From NCBI GenBank assembly GCA_051653625.1, contig JBOFWM010000050.1, positions 1-35,423 of the forward strand: a stretch of 35,423 nucleotides of DNA. The letters are read 5' to 3'. The stretch comes from SFDP01 sp051653625 (lineage in GTDB: Bacteria; Bacillota; Clostridia; Lachnospirales; Lachnospiraceae). How positions within the stretch are numbered: position 1 is the first letter of the stretch; each line of letters opens with the position of its first letter. Positions 24,751-33,177 of this stretch are shown here, piece by piece. The notes below the pieces were generated by a model. The model was given only the letters and a program-made list of their open reading frames with translations, made no database searches and was not told the DNA's origin. Made by a program: the position numbers and the translations under genes.

Positions 24751-25219
24751 AAAAATGTCATCTATTATAGGTGTTGGTACAGCGAGTATATTAATGATAT
24801 TTGTTGTTATTTCCTTAATAAGTCTTGGAGTCTTAACATTTTCAAGCGCAAAAGCAGATGAACGTCTTAGTGAAAAATCAATACAACATGTGGAGGAGTA
24901 TTATGTTGCATTTAATTTGGCGAATGAAAAGTTAACTCAAATAGATAGAATTCTTTCACAAAATTATGAGAAGGAAGGTACATATTCAGATAGAGTATTT
25001 GATTTACTACCCGAGTGGATTGAAGTGGTAGAAAGTCAAGAATATACTGCATTAAAATATACACAAGAAATAAATAGTAATCAATTTATTGATGTAGAAG
25101 TTAGAATGTGTTATCCCAAAAAAGATACGGATACATTTTATGCAATCCATAAATTTAAAACAGTTACAAGTGAAAATTGGCAAGGAAATCAGCAATTACC
25201 TGTATACACAAATGAATAA
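24743..25219 (+). CDS. Small single-pass membrane protein of the pilus-like operon
   Basis: A 158-residue protein of unknown function with a basic N-terminus, one membrane helix (about 8-32) and an external domain that begins with a long helix (KADERLSEKSIQHVEEYY) and ends in a short beta-rich part with one Cys. It has no prepilin peptidase motif. ATG 24743 is chosen because AGGAGG (24728-24733) is 9 bases upstream; ATG 24737 is too close. Size, topology and position match the other three small genes and suggest a minor pilin-like or assembly component. Confidence 0.78.
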   Translation: MNKKMSSIIGVGTASILMIFVVISLISLGVLTFSSAKADERLSEKSIQHVEEYYVAFNLANEKLTQIDRILSQNYEKEGTYSDRVFDLLPEWIEVVESQEYTALKYTQEINSNQFIDVEVRMCYPKKDTDTFYAIHKFKTVTSENWQGNQQLPVYTNE

Positions 25220-25237
25220 TTTTAGAAAGGTAATATT

Positions 25238-26293
25238 ATGTTAGATATAAAAGAATTATTACAACATGCATTAACACAACATGCATCGGATGTTTTTATT
25301 ATTGCAGGTAGAGAATTAGCTTTTTCTATTTTCGGTGAAATTATGAATATAAATGAAAAGATTCTTGAACCGGAGGATACTAAAACACTTATTGAAAGTA
25401 TTTATGAAATTTCAGAAAGAGATTTTGAAATAGTTCATCATGAAAAAAATGATGATTTCTCCTTTGCATTAAAGGGAGTAGCTCGTTTTAGAGTAAATGC
25501 CTATATACAACGTGGGAGTTATGCAGCGGTTATTCGTATTATTAGCTTTGAGTTACCTAAGCCAGAAGTTTTAAATATTCCACAAAGTATACTGGATTTG
25601 GGAAATCGAAAAAAAGGACTTGTTTTAGTAACTGGAACGGCAGGTAGTGGAAAAAGTACAACACTTGCTTGTATTATAGATCAAATTAACTCTACCCAAA
25701 ATAAGCATATAATCACATTAGAGGATCCGTTAGAATTTTTGCATAGACATAAAAAAAGTATAATGAGTCAGAGAGAAATCAATACAGATGTACATGATTA
25801 TCTTTCGGCATTGCGTGCTGCATTAAGACAAAGACCTGATGTTATTTTATTAGGAGAAATGAGAGATTTCGAGACTATTGATGTTGCAATGACTGCAGCA
25901 GAAACTGGACATCTGATTTTTTCAAGTTTACATACTGTTGGGGCAGCAAATACAATTGAAAGAATTATTGATGTATTTCCAGCAAATCAACAAAGACAAA
26001 TTGCGGTACAATTGGCTATGGTATTAAGTGCTGTTGTTTCTCAGCAGTTAGTTCCAGATATCAATGGTAAATTAATACCTGTACTTGAAATTATGAATGT
26101 TAACCCTGCTATTAAGAATTTGATAAGAGAAAACAAAATTCATCAAATTGATAATGTAATTTCATTAAGCCAAAGTGAAGAGATGATTTCTATGGATAGT
26201 GCTTTAATCAAACTTTATAAAGAAGGAAGAATTACAAAACAAACCGTACTTTCTTATAGTACAAATCCAGAAGCAATAGCAAAAAAAGTTTAA
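25238..26293 (+). CDS. pilT: PilT-type hexameric ATPase
   Basis: A 351-residue cytoplasmic motor ATPase of the secretion ATPase family. It has Walker A GTAGSGKST (about 133-141), Asp box IITLEDPLEF, Walker B DVILLGEMRD (about 201-210), His box AETGHLIFSSLHT and, near the C-terminus, AIKNLIRENK, which matches the PilT-specific AIRNLIRE motif. Length and domain order are those of PilT rather than PilB/GspE: there is no long N-terminal domain and no tetracysteine motif. It is the only pilus ATPase in the window, so it either works as a retraction motor with an extension ATPase encoded elsewhere or drives this small system alone. It is the last gene of the operon, followed by a terminator. Confidence 0.95.
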   Translation: MLDIKELLQHALTQHASDVFIIAGRELAFSIFGEIMNINEKILEPEDTKTLIESIYEISERDFEIVHHEKNDDFSFALKGVARFRVNAYIQRGSYAAVIRIISFELPKPEVLNIPQSILDLGNRKKGLVLVTGTAGSGKSTTLACIIDQINSTQNKHIITLEDPLEFLHRHKKSIMSQREINTDVHDYLSALRAALRQRPDVILLGEMRDFETIDVAMTAAETGHLIFSSLHTVGAANTIERIIDVFPANQQRQIAVQLAMVLSAVVSQQLVPDINGKLIPVLEIMNVNPAIKNLIRENKIHQIDNVISLSQSEEMISMDSALIKLYKEGRITKQTVLSYSTNPEAIAKKV

Positions 26294-26317
26294 AACTCTT
26301 GATTTTTCAAGAGTTTT
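26292..26317. terminator. Bidirectional hairpin terminator after pilT
   Basis: Perfect 11-base arms (26292-26302 and 26307-26317) enclose a TTTT loop and are followed by a T-rich tract on the plus strand. A T run follows after three bases on the minus strand, so it can also end the convergent AraC gene (last base 26322). Confidence 0.82.
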
Positions 26318-26321
26318 TCTT

Positions 26322-27158
26322 TTATTCATGTATTGTTTTTTTATAGTGAACAGGTGATATTCCAAGAACTTTTTTAAATGCTTTGGAAAAATTTAAATTA
26401 TCATCAAATCCAACAGAACGGCCAATGGCGGTGATTGAAAGAGAAGAATGTTCTAATAAAATACGAGCTTGATTGATTCGAAAATGAGTTAAATATTCTT
26501 TTGGGGATTGATTTAATGTGGTTTGAAATGCACGAAATAAATGACTTCGACTAATTCCTACGTATTCCGAAATATCAGGAATAGAAATTGGGTAAGAGTA
26601 GTGAGAATGAATAAATTCCATACCTTTTTGAGCATACGTGTCATATAAAGAAGTAATTGAAATAGGAAGATTAGTATTTTCTTTTGAAAGTAATCCAGAA
26701 AACAAAGTATACAAACGCCCTGTCATTTCTACTGCATTAAATAACTCACTGCCACGTGCTTCATAAATATGAATCAATTGTCGACAAATATGTTGCGTAT
26801 GTTTTCCTTGATGAATAATGGGTTCGTCCATAGAAAAACCGGCAGCTTCGAGCAACATCGTTGCATCTAGACCTGTAAATCCAACCCAGGCGTATTCCCA
26901 AGGAGATTCATTGTCAGCAAAATATGTTACTTCTTCAAATGGAAAGATTAAAAAGGTATCACCAGCAGATAAAGTAAGTAAACGATTACGGTGTTTATAG
27001 TACCCTTTTCCAGAGATGATATGATGTAGCAGGAAATGATCTCTAATTCCTGGTCCCCATTGATGGTTTGGTAAACACTTTTGATAGCCTGTGTTATGGA
27101 CATTTAGTGCATTTAATTCTTTTTTTTCAATTTTATAAGAGTTTTTATACGAATCCAT
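26322..27158 (-). CDS. AraC-family regulator with cupin-like sensor, likely controlling the gal operon
   Basis: A 278-residue transcription factor. Residues about 30-165 form the cupin-like ligand-binding domain of the MsmR/RafR type (HHIISGKGYYKHRN, LSAGDTFLIFP, WEYAWVGFTG). Residues about 178-276 hold two AraC helix-turn-helix units, ending GFDDNLNFSKAFKKVLGISPVHYKK. The usual sensor ligands are sugars. It is divergent from galE with a 122-base shared control region that contains repeated sequence elements, so it most likely activates galEKT and itself in response to galactose or a galactoside (inference). AAGGA precedes ATG 27158. Confidence 0.92.
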   Translation of the reverse strand: MDSYKNSYKIEKKELNALNVHNTGYQKCLPNHQWGPGIRDHFLLHHIISGKGYYKHRNRLLTLSAGDTFLIFPFEEVTYFADNESPWEYAWVGFTGLDATMLLEAAGFSMDEPIIHQGKHTQHICRQLIHIYEARGSELFNAVEMTGRLYTLFSGLLSKENTNLPISITSLYDTYAQKGMEFIHSHYSYPISIPDISEYVGISRSHLFRAFQTTLNQSPKEYLTHFRINQARILLEHSSLSITAIGRSVGFDDNLNFSKAFKKVLGISPVHYKKTIHE

Positions 27159-27173
27159 ATAGTTTTCCTTTGC

Positions 27174-27208
27174 AACAAAATGACATATTTATAAAACAAA
27201 TTAACATT
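27174..27208 (+). promoter_or_regulatory. Putative AraC-type operator: two direct half-sites upstream of galE
   Basis: Two related 13-base elements, AACAAAATGACAT (27174-27186) and AACAAATTAACAT (27195-27207), match at 11 of 13 positions and begin exactly 21 bases apart, two turns of the helix. The second touches the -35 of the galE promoter. Direct half-sites with 21-base spacing next to the -35 are how AraC-type activators usually bind. Confidence 0.6.
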
Positions 27209-27235
27209 GTGATTATAAGAAATATTATATATTAT
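27207..27235 (+). promoter_or_regulatory. Candidate promoter of the galEKT operon
   Basis: A TTGTGA -35 (27207-27212) and TATTAT -10 (27230-27235) are 17 bases apart, giving a leader of about 40 bases before the galE ATG. Confidence 0.55.
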
Positions 27236-27250
27236 TTAATGTATAAGAGC

Positions 27251-27264
27251 AACAAATTAACATT
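27251..27264 (+). repeat. Third copy of the gal control-region repeat, in the galE leader
   Basis: The 14 bases AACAAATTAACATT are an exact repeat of 27195-27208, starting 56 bases downstream and ending just before the galE ribosome site. It is possibly a repressing or auxiliary regulator site. Confidence 0.5.
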
Positions 27265-27280
27265 TAAATGGAGGATAAAT

Positions 27281-28276
27281 ATGAAGATATTAGTTTTAGG
27301 TGGAGCAGGGTATATCGGCTCACATACAGTATATGAATTAATTGATAATAATGTAGATGTAGTAATCATTGATAATTTAGAAACAGGATATATTGAAGCA
27401 GTGCATGAAAAAGCAAAATTCTATCAAGGAGATTTACGTGATCGTGCATTTGTAGATTCTGTACTTGATACAGAAAAAGATATTGATGCGGTGATTCATT
27501 TTGCGGCAAATTCACTTGTTGGTGAAAGTATGACGAATCCATTAAAATATTATGATAATAATTTGTGTGGAACAAAAGTATTGTTAGAATCAATGGTTGC
27601 ACATGGCGTAGATAAAATTGTATTTTCCTCTACTGCAGCAACGTATGGAGAACCTGAAACTATTCCAATTTTAGAAAGTGATAAAACAGAGCCAACTAAT
27701 TGTTATGGGGAAACAAAGCTTTCTATGGAAAAGATGTTTAAATGGACTGCATTAGCACATGGTCTAAAATATGTCTCACTTCGCTATTTTAATGCATGTG
27801 GAGCACATAAAAGTGGAATGATTGGAGAAGCACATAATCCTGAAACACATTTAATTCCATTAATTTTACAGGTGCCAAATAATAAAAGAGAACATATTAG
27901 CATTTATGGAAATGATTATAATACAAAAGATGGTACATGTGTGCGTGATTACATTCATGTTACAGACCTTGCAGAAGCACATATATGTGCTGTAAAATAT
28001 CTATTAGATGGCAATGAAAGTGATATTTTCAACTTGGGAAATGGAGTAGGATTTACTGTTAAAGAAGTAATAGATACAGCAAGAAGTGTAACAGGACACC
28101 CAATTAAAGCGGTAGAAGAAGCAAGAAGAGCAGGGGACCCTGCAACGTTGATTGCATCAAGTGATAAAGCAAGAAAAGTACTTGGTTGGAATCCAAAACA
28201 TGATTCTTTGGCAGAGATTATTGAATCAGCATGGAAATGGCATAGTACACATCCGAATGGATATAAAAAAGTATAG
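27281..28276 (+). CDS. galE: UDP-glucose 4-epimerase
   Basis: A 331-residue cytoplasmic short-chain dehydrogenase-type enzyme that interconverts UDP-galactose and UDP-glucose in the Leloir pathway. It has the NAD-binding GGAGYIGSH (7-15), IDNLETGY, the catalytic SSTAATYGEP and the YxxxK pair in CYGETKLSMEK (Tyr142, Lys146), then RYFNACGAH and GTCVRDYIHV. The length is typical. The frame stays open far upstream (to 27068), but ATG 27281 has GGAGG at the right distance and the protein begins as family members do, so the longer reading is rejected. It is the first gene of galE-galK-galT. Confidence 0.97.
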   Translation: MKILVLGGAGYIGSHTVYELIDNNVDVVIIDNLETGYIEAVHEKAKFYQGDLRDRAFVDSVLDTEKDIDAVIHFAANSLVGESMTNPLKYYDNNLCGTKVLLESMVAHGVDKIVFSSTAATYGEPETIPILESDKTEPTNCYGETKLSMEKMFKWTALAHGLKYVSLRYFNACGAHKSGMIGEAHNPETHLIPLILQVPNNKREHISIYGNDYNTKDGTCVRDYIHVTDLAEAHICAVKYLLDGNESDIFNLGNGVGFTVKEVIDTARSVTGHPIKAVEEARRAGDPATLIASSDKARKVLGWNPKHDSLAEIIESAWKWHSTHPNGYKKV

Positions 28277-28288
28277 TGGAGGAATAGC

Positions 28289-29458
28289 ATGAAAAAATTA
28301 GAATTAATCAAAGAATTCGAAGAGATATTTGGAAAAGGTGGAGATGTAAAAACATATTTTGCACCAGGAAGAGTAAATTTAATCGGAGAACATACAGATT
28401 ACAATGGTGGTCATGTTTTTCCTTGTGCACTTACATTAGGTACTTATGCAGTAGCTAGAAAAAGAGAAGATCTTCAGTTGAGATTTTTTTCTTTGAATTA
28501 TAAAGAACTTGGAGTAATAGAATCTAGTTTAGAAGAATTAAAACCTTGTGAAAATGCAGGATGGACAAATTATCCGAAGGGTGTTATGTGGACATTAGAA
28601 GGAAAAGGATATAAGATTCCAGCAGGTATTGATATTTTGATTTATGGAGACATTCCGAATGGATCAGGATTATCATCGTCTGCATCATTAGAAGTATTAA
28701 CTGGTTTAATGCTAAAAGATATGTTTGGCTTTGATGAGTTATCAATGATTGATTTGGCGTTAATAGGTCAATATGCAGAAAATAATTTTAATGGTATGAA
28801 TTGCGGAATTATGGATCAATTTGCAAGTGCAATGGGTAAAAAAGATATGGCAATCTTTTTAGATACTGCTACACTTGAATATGAATATGCACCAGTGAAA
28901 TTAGACGGTGCTAAGATTGTAATTTCAAATAGTAAAGTAAAGCATAGCCTCGTAGATTCTGCATATAATGATAGACGAAGTGAATGTGAAAAAGCCCTTC
29001 TTGAATTAAAAACAAAAGTAGAGATTAGTGGATTAGGAGATCTTTCCGAGGAATTATTTGAAGAAAATAAAGAAGTAATTAAAGATGAGGTTCGTGTAAA
29101 AAGAGCACGTCATGCAGTGTATGAAAATCAAAGAACAATAAAAGCGGTAGAAGCACTTAAGAATAATGAACTTGAACTTTTTGGAAAATTAATGAATGCA
29201 TCACATGTATCGCTAAGAGATGATTATGAAGTTTCTTGTGAAGAAATTGATGTCTTAGTAGAATCTGCTTGGAAGATTAATGGAGTATTAGGTTCTAGAA
29301 TTACTGGTGGTGGTTTTGGAGGATGTACTGTTAGTATCGTTAAAGATGAAGCAGTTGATACGTTCATTGAAACTGTTGGAAGAGAATATAAAGAAAAAAC
29401 GAATTATAGTGCTGATTTTTATGTTGTAGAAGTAGGCGAGGGAGCATATGTTTTATAA
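28289..29458 (+). CDS. galK: Galactokinase
   Basis: A 389-residue GHMP-family kinase that phosphorylates galactose at C1 with ATP. The galactokinase signature GRVNLIGEHTDYNGG (27-41), the ATP loop PNGSGLSSSASLE (about 123-135), NGMNCGIMDQFASAMG and the C-terminal GGGFGGCTVS are all present. The length is normal. GTGGAGGA precedes the ATG, 12 bases after galE. Its end overlaps the galT start by 11 bases. Confidence 0.97.
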   Translation: MKKLELIKEFEEIFGKGGDVKTYFAPGRVNLIGEHTDYNGGHVFPCALTLGTYAVARKREDLQLRFFSLNYKELGVIESSLEELKPCENAGWTNYPKGVMWTLEGKGYKIPAGIDILIYGDIPNGSGLSSSASLEVLTGLMLKDMFGFDELSMIDLALIGQYAENNFNGMNCGIMDQFASAMGKKDMAIFLDTATLEYEYAPVKLDGAKIVISNSKVKHSLVDSAYNDRRSECEKALLELKTKVEISGLGDLSEELFEENKEVIKDEVRVKRARHAVYENQRTIKAVEALKNNELELFGKLMNASHVSLRDDYEVSCEEIDVLVESAWKINGVLGSRITGGGFGGCTVSIVKDEAVDTFIETVGREYKEKTNYSADFYVVEVGEGAYVL

Positions 29459-30938
29459 AAATATTGGAAAATTAGTTGATTATGGTATACATACTGGATT
29501 AATGCCAGAATGCGAACGTGTTTATGCTACTAATTTACTACTAGAATTATTTGGAGAACAGGAATATGAAATGGTTGAACCAGAGGATTCTTGTGATGAA
29601 TTAGAAAGTATATTATGTGCATTAAATGATGAAGCAGTAAAACGAAATATTATTGAAGATAGTATTGTATACCGAGATTTATTTGACACAAAATTAATGA
29701 ATTGTTTGATGCCACGTCCTTCTCAAGTACAAAAAGAATTTAAAGAAAAATACAGTGTTTCGCCAAAAGAAGCGACAAAATATTATTATAAACTGAGTCA
29801 AGATAGTGATTATATTCGTCGTTATAGAGTTAAAAAAGATGTGAAATGGAAAGTACAAAGTAAGTATGGTGAAATCGATATTACTATTAATTTATCGAAG
29901 CCAGAAAAAGATCCAAAGGCGATCGCAGCTGCAAAAAATGCGAAAAGTAGTGGTTACCCAAAATGTTTATTATGTATGGAAAATGAAGGATATGCAGGAC
30001 ATGTAAATCATCCTGCAAGAGAAAATCATCGTATTATTCCAATTGAAATGAATCAAAGTATATGGGGGTTACAATATTCTCCTTATGTATACTATAACGA
30101 GCATTGTATTGTGTTTAATGGAATACATACACCAATGAAAATAGAAGAAGCAACCTTTAGAAAGCTATTTGATTTTGTAAAGCTTTTTCCACATTATTTT
30201 TTAGGTTCCAACGCGGATCTACCAATTGTAGGAGGGTCTATTTTAAGTCATGATCATTTCCAAGGAGGAAATTATTCTTTTGCAATGGCACAAGCTTCAG
30301 TAGAAGAGTATTTTTTGATTGAAAATTACAGTGATGTAGAAGTTGGAATCGTAAATTGGCCTATGTCTGTATTGCGTTTAAGTGGAGTGGATGAAAGTCG
30401 AATCATTGAGTTGGCAACACATATTTTAGAAAAGTGGAAAAATTATACGGATGAAGAATCTTATATTTTTTCTCATACAGATGGGGAGTCGCATAATACA
30501 ATTACACCAATTGCACGCAAAAGAGATGATAAATTCGAATTAGATTTAGTGCTACGTAATAATATTACAACAAAAGAAAGACCGATGGGTTTATATCATC
30601 CAAGGGAAGAATATCATAATATTAAAAAAGAAAATATTGGTTTAATAGAAGTGATGGGACTTGCAATTTTACCTGCTAGATTAAAAGATGAGATGGAAGT
30701 GTTAGCAGATTTTCTTGTAAATAAAAAAGATTTTTCTACCAATGAGATGTTAAAGAAACATATGGAATGGGCAAAAGTAATTGAAAATAAATATGATTCT
30801 ATAACAAAGGATACAGTGGATGGTATTTTAAAAGAAGAAATAGGTCAGGTTTTTGTAAAAGTTTTAGAGGATGCAGGTGTTTATAAATGTACAGAAGCTG
30901 GACGAAACGCATTTAAAAAATTTATTGCAGCAATATAA
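29448..30938 (+). CDS. galT: Galactose-1-phosphate uridylyltransferase, class II
   Basis: A 496-residue enzyme that exchanges galactose-1-phosphate and UDP-glucose for UDP-galactose and glucose-1-phosphate. It belongs to the long Firmicutes class (GalT class II), not the ~350-residue E. coli type. Landmarks are LMPRPSQVQKEF, CLLCMENEGYAGH, NHRIIPIEMN, PYVYYNEHCIVF and the active-site GGSILSHDHFQGG (His268, His270). GAGGGAG precedes the ATG, inside the end of galK, so translation is coupled. A strong terminator follows, and no aldose epimerase (galM) or transporter gene is in the operon. Confidence 0.97.
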   Translation: MFYKNIGKLVDYGIHTGLMPECERVYATNLLLELFGEQEYEMVEPEDSCDELESILCALNDEAVKRNIIEDSIVYRDLFDTKLMNCLMPRPSQVQKEFKEKYSVSPKEATKYYYKLSQDSDYIRRYRVKKDVKWKVQSKYGEIDITINLSKPEKDPKAIAAAKNAKSSGYPKCLLCMENEGYAGHVNHPARENHRIIPIEMNQSIWGLQYSPYVYYNEHCIVFNGIHTPMKIEEATFRKLFDFVKLFPHYFLGSNADLPIVGGSILSHDHFQGGNYSFAMAQASVEEYFLIENYSDVEVGIVNWPMSVLRLSGVDESRIIELATHILEKWKNYTDEESYIFSHTDGESHNTITPIARKRDDKFELDLVLRNNITTKERPMGLYHPREEYHNIKKENIGLIEVMGLAILPARLKDEMEVLADFLVNKKDFSTNEMLKKHMEWAKVIENKYDSITKDTVDGILKEEIGQVFVKVLEDAGVYKCTEAGRNAFKKFIAAI

Positions 30939-30942
30939 TATG

Positions 30943-30983
30943 AAAAAAGATAGATATTAGTTATTTCATATCTATCTTTTTTT
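30943..30983 (+). terminator. Hairpin terminator of the gal operon
   Basis: Perfect 15-base arms (30943-30957 and 30968-30982) with a 10-base loop, ending in a run of T. The A run at the 5' side makes it potentially active on both strands. Confidence 0.82.
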
Positions 30984-31004
30984 GTATATTAAATATGTTG
31001 TTAA

Positions 31005-31033
31005 TTGGCAAAATAAATATTATATGTTACAAT
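31005..31033 (+). promoter_or_regulatory. Candidate sigma-A promoter for the third GGDEF gene
   Basis: TTGGCA (31005-31010) and TACAAT (31028-31033), 17 bases apart, directly after the gal terminator and about 40 bases before the ATG. This is one of the best consensus matches in the window. Confidence 0.6.
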
Positions 31034-31073
31034 TATAAAAGTTTTTTATTAACTGGAAATGGAGAAAAGTAGT

Positions 31074-32219
31074 ATGAATACTTTATTAATTGTAAGGTCA
31101 GAAATTATTGCTATATTTATTTTAGTTTTTTTTCTTATTTATAATAGAGAATGTTCTAAATATAGAGAAAGCAAGGATTATTTTAAAGGTTTTGCAATAA
31201 GTACATTAGGACATACTATCTTTGCTTTGATTACAGAGATTACAGTAAATTTGGAAGGATTTCCAAGTTTTTTAAATAATCTTTTTCATATCATTTTTTT
31301 TGTTTTTGCACTATTATTTAGTTTAAAATATTTTGAATATGTACTTTCATTGATTGTATCAGTAAATGATGCTAAAGTCTTTTTAAGAATTGGTTATGCA
31401 ATTGCTTTAGTAAGTACTATTGTTATGATTTTTGCGCCTATTTATTATTTACAAGGAAATGGGACAAAATATAGTGCTGGATTAGGAGCGACAATATGTT
31501 ATGCATTGGCATATTTATTAATAGTGCTATCTGATGTATTAATTATACTTTGTAGAAAGAGAATTAATAGACATACCGTTTGGATGCTTATTCCAATTTC
31601 TATTATTACTCTTCTTTTATTAACTGTTCAAATTATAATTCCAGAGTTTTTGTTTTCTGGTTGTGCATCAACAATTACTACGGTAGGGTTATTTTTTGCA
31701 ATTGAAAATCCAATTGGTAAGATACAAAGTCGAGCTTTTCTTGACATAGATACACAATTGTGGAATCGAAATTGTTATGAGCATGACTTAACTAGGATTA
31801 TTCAAACTATAAAAAATGAATCTAGTTTGATCTATGTTTTAGCAGATATTAATGAATTAAAAAGAGTTAATGATACATATGGACATCTTGAAGGAGATGT
31901 ACTGATTAAAAATTGTGTAGAAATCATTATGCATTCTATGCCTTGTGCATTTAAAATTTATCGCATTGGGGGAGATGAGTTTGCTATGATTTACAAAGAA
32001 ACAGCAATGGAAATTGTGAAGGACGAAGTTTTTAAAGTATATAAGTGCTGCAAAGAGCGAAGCAAAGATTTTGATTATAATATTAGTGTTTCTATCGGTT
32101 ATTCGAAATGTAATAAAGAAGAGGAACTTGTAGATGCAATGAAACGAGCAGATGTAATGATGTATGAAGAAAAAAAACAATATTATAAAAATAATGGAAT
32201 TGAAAGAAGAACTAAATAA
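31074..32219 (+). CDS. Membrane diguanylate cyclase (multi-TM + GGDEF)
   Basis: A 381-residue protein with about six membrane helices (residues about 5-212) directly followed by a GGDEF domain (about 222-375), without PAS. The domain has DTQLWNRNCYEHDL, VLADINELKRVNDTYGHLEGD and YRIGGDEF (299-303). Asp is kept at the metal sites, but the loop is preceded by no RxxD I-site. It is somewhat shorter at the N-terminal end of the domain than the other two cyclases and belongs to a different subgroup. ATG 31074 has GGAG 9 bases upstream; the ATG at 31059 has no ribosome site. The EamA gene follows after 44 bases and may be co-transcribed. Confidence 0.9.
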   Translation: MNTLLIVRSEIIAIFILVFFLIYNRECSKYRESKDYFKGFAISTLGHTIFALITEITVNLEGFPSFLNNLFHIIFFVFALLFSLKYFEYVLSLIVSVNDAKVFLRIGYAIALVSTIVMIFAPIYYLQGNGTKYSAGLGATICYALAYLLIVLSDVLIILCRKRINRHTVWMLIPISIITLLLLTVQIIIPEFLFSGCASTITTVGLFFAIENPIGKIQSRAFLDIDTQLWNRNCYEHDLTRIIQTIKNESSLIYVLADINELKRVNDTYGHLEGDVLIKNCVEIIMHSMPCAFKIYRIGGDEFAMIYKETAMEIVKDEVFKVYKCCKERSKDFDYNISVSIGYSKCNKEEELVDAMKRADVMMYEEKKQYYKNNGIERRTK

Positions 32220-32263
32220 TTATTTAGAAAGTATGTTTTACGTAATAAAGATAGGATAAGAAA

Positions 32264-33172
32264 ATGAAAAAAAATAGGTTTCGAATTGAATATACATATG
32301 CACTAATTTCTGTTGCTTGTTGGGGCATTCTTCCAACCATTTCAAGTTTATTGTTAAATACAATAGACACAATGCATGTAGTTGCATATTCATCGCTTTT
32401 TGCTGCATGTACGCTTTTTATTTATAATTGTATAACAGGAAAAATAAAAGAGATAAAAAAACTAAGTATTAAAACAATCATTCGCATGGTATCTATTGGA
32501 TTATTGGGGATGTTTTTTTACAATATACTTTTGCTTTTGGGTATCGAAAGAATGGCAGCACAAGAAGCATTCGTTATTAATTATCTTTGGCCTGCATGTA
32601 TTATTATTTTTTCTTGTTTGATTTTAAAAGAAAAGATGACACTACAAAAAGTAGCAGCTATTACATTGTCTTTTTTGGGGATTGTTATTATAACAACAAA
32701 AGGAGATGTTTCAAATTTTTCTTTTGGAAGTTTTAGTGGGATGCTATTTTGTGTAAGCGCTGCTGTTTGTTATGGTTTGTATTCTGTATTAAATAAAAGA
32801 GAAACATTTGATAAAAATATAAGTGTCATGTCAGCTTATGGGATGACTGCTATTATTTCTTTTATAGTTATAATTATAAAAGGGGAAGTGCAAATTCCAA
32901 GTGTATCGATTACAATGGGATTATTATTAAGTGGTATAATATGTAATGCAATTCCTTATGTTACCTGGGCATGGGCGTTAGAAAAGGGAAATACAGCGAT
33001 TGTTTCAAATTTAGCATATTTAACTCCGTTTGTATCACTAGTTGTTACAAATATTGTTCTTAAAGAAGAAATAACAGTATATTCTATTTGGGGATTGCTT
33101 TTTATTGTATCCGGTATTTTTATTCAAATGTATAAAAGGAAGAGTCCGATGATATTATTTGAAACAGATTGA
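32264..33172 (+). CDS. EamA/DMT-family transporter
   Basis: A 302-residue integral membrane protein with ten predicted helices in two EamA repeats (about 10-140 and 150-290). Repeat signatures include CWGILPTISSLLL near the start, AAQEAFVINYLWPACIIIF, ILKEKMTLQKVAAITLSFLG and, in the second half, LAYLTPFVSLVVTNIVLKEE. Relatives export or take up amino acids and other small metabolites; the substrate is not readable. AGGA precedes the ATG. The convergent LysR gene ends six bases further on, with no hairpin between them. Confidence 0.92.
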   Translation: MKKNRFRIEYTYALISVACWGILPTISSLLLNTIDTMHVVAYSSLFAACTLFIYNCITGKIKEIKKLSIKTIIRMVSIGLLGMFFYNILLLLGIERMAAQEAFVINYLWPACIIIFSCLILKEKMTLQKVAAITLSFLGIVIITTKGDVSNFSFGSFSGMLFCVSAAVCYGLYSVLNKRETFDKNISVMSAYGMTAIISFIVIIIKGEVQIPSVSITMGLLLSGIICNAIPYVTWAWALEKGNTAIVSNLAYLTPFVSLVVTNIVLKEEITVYSIWGLLFIVSGIFIQMYKRKSPMILFETD

Positions 33173-33177
33173 TAAAT

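Noticed and set aside
27068..27280. N-terminal extension of galE by 71 codons
   Set aside because: The frame is open by chance across the control region. ATG 27281 has GGAGG at the right distance and gives the normal galE N-terminus; the extension would overlap the divergent AraC gene.
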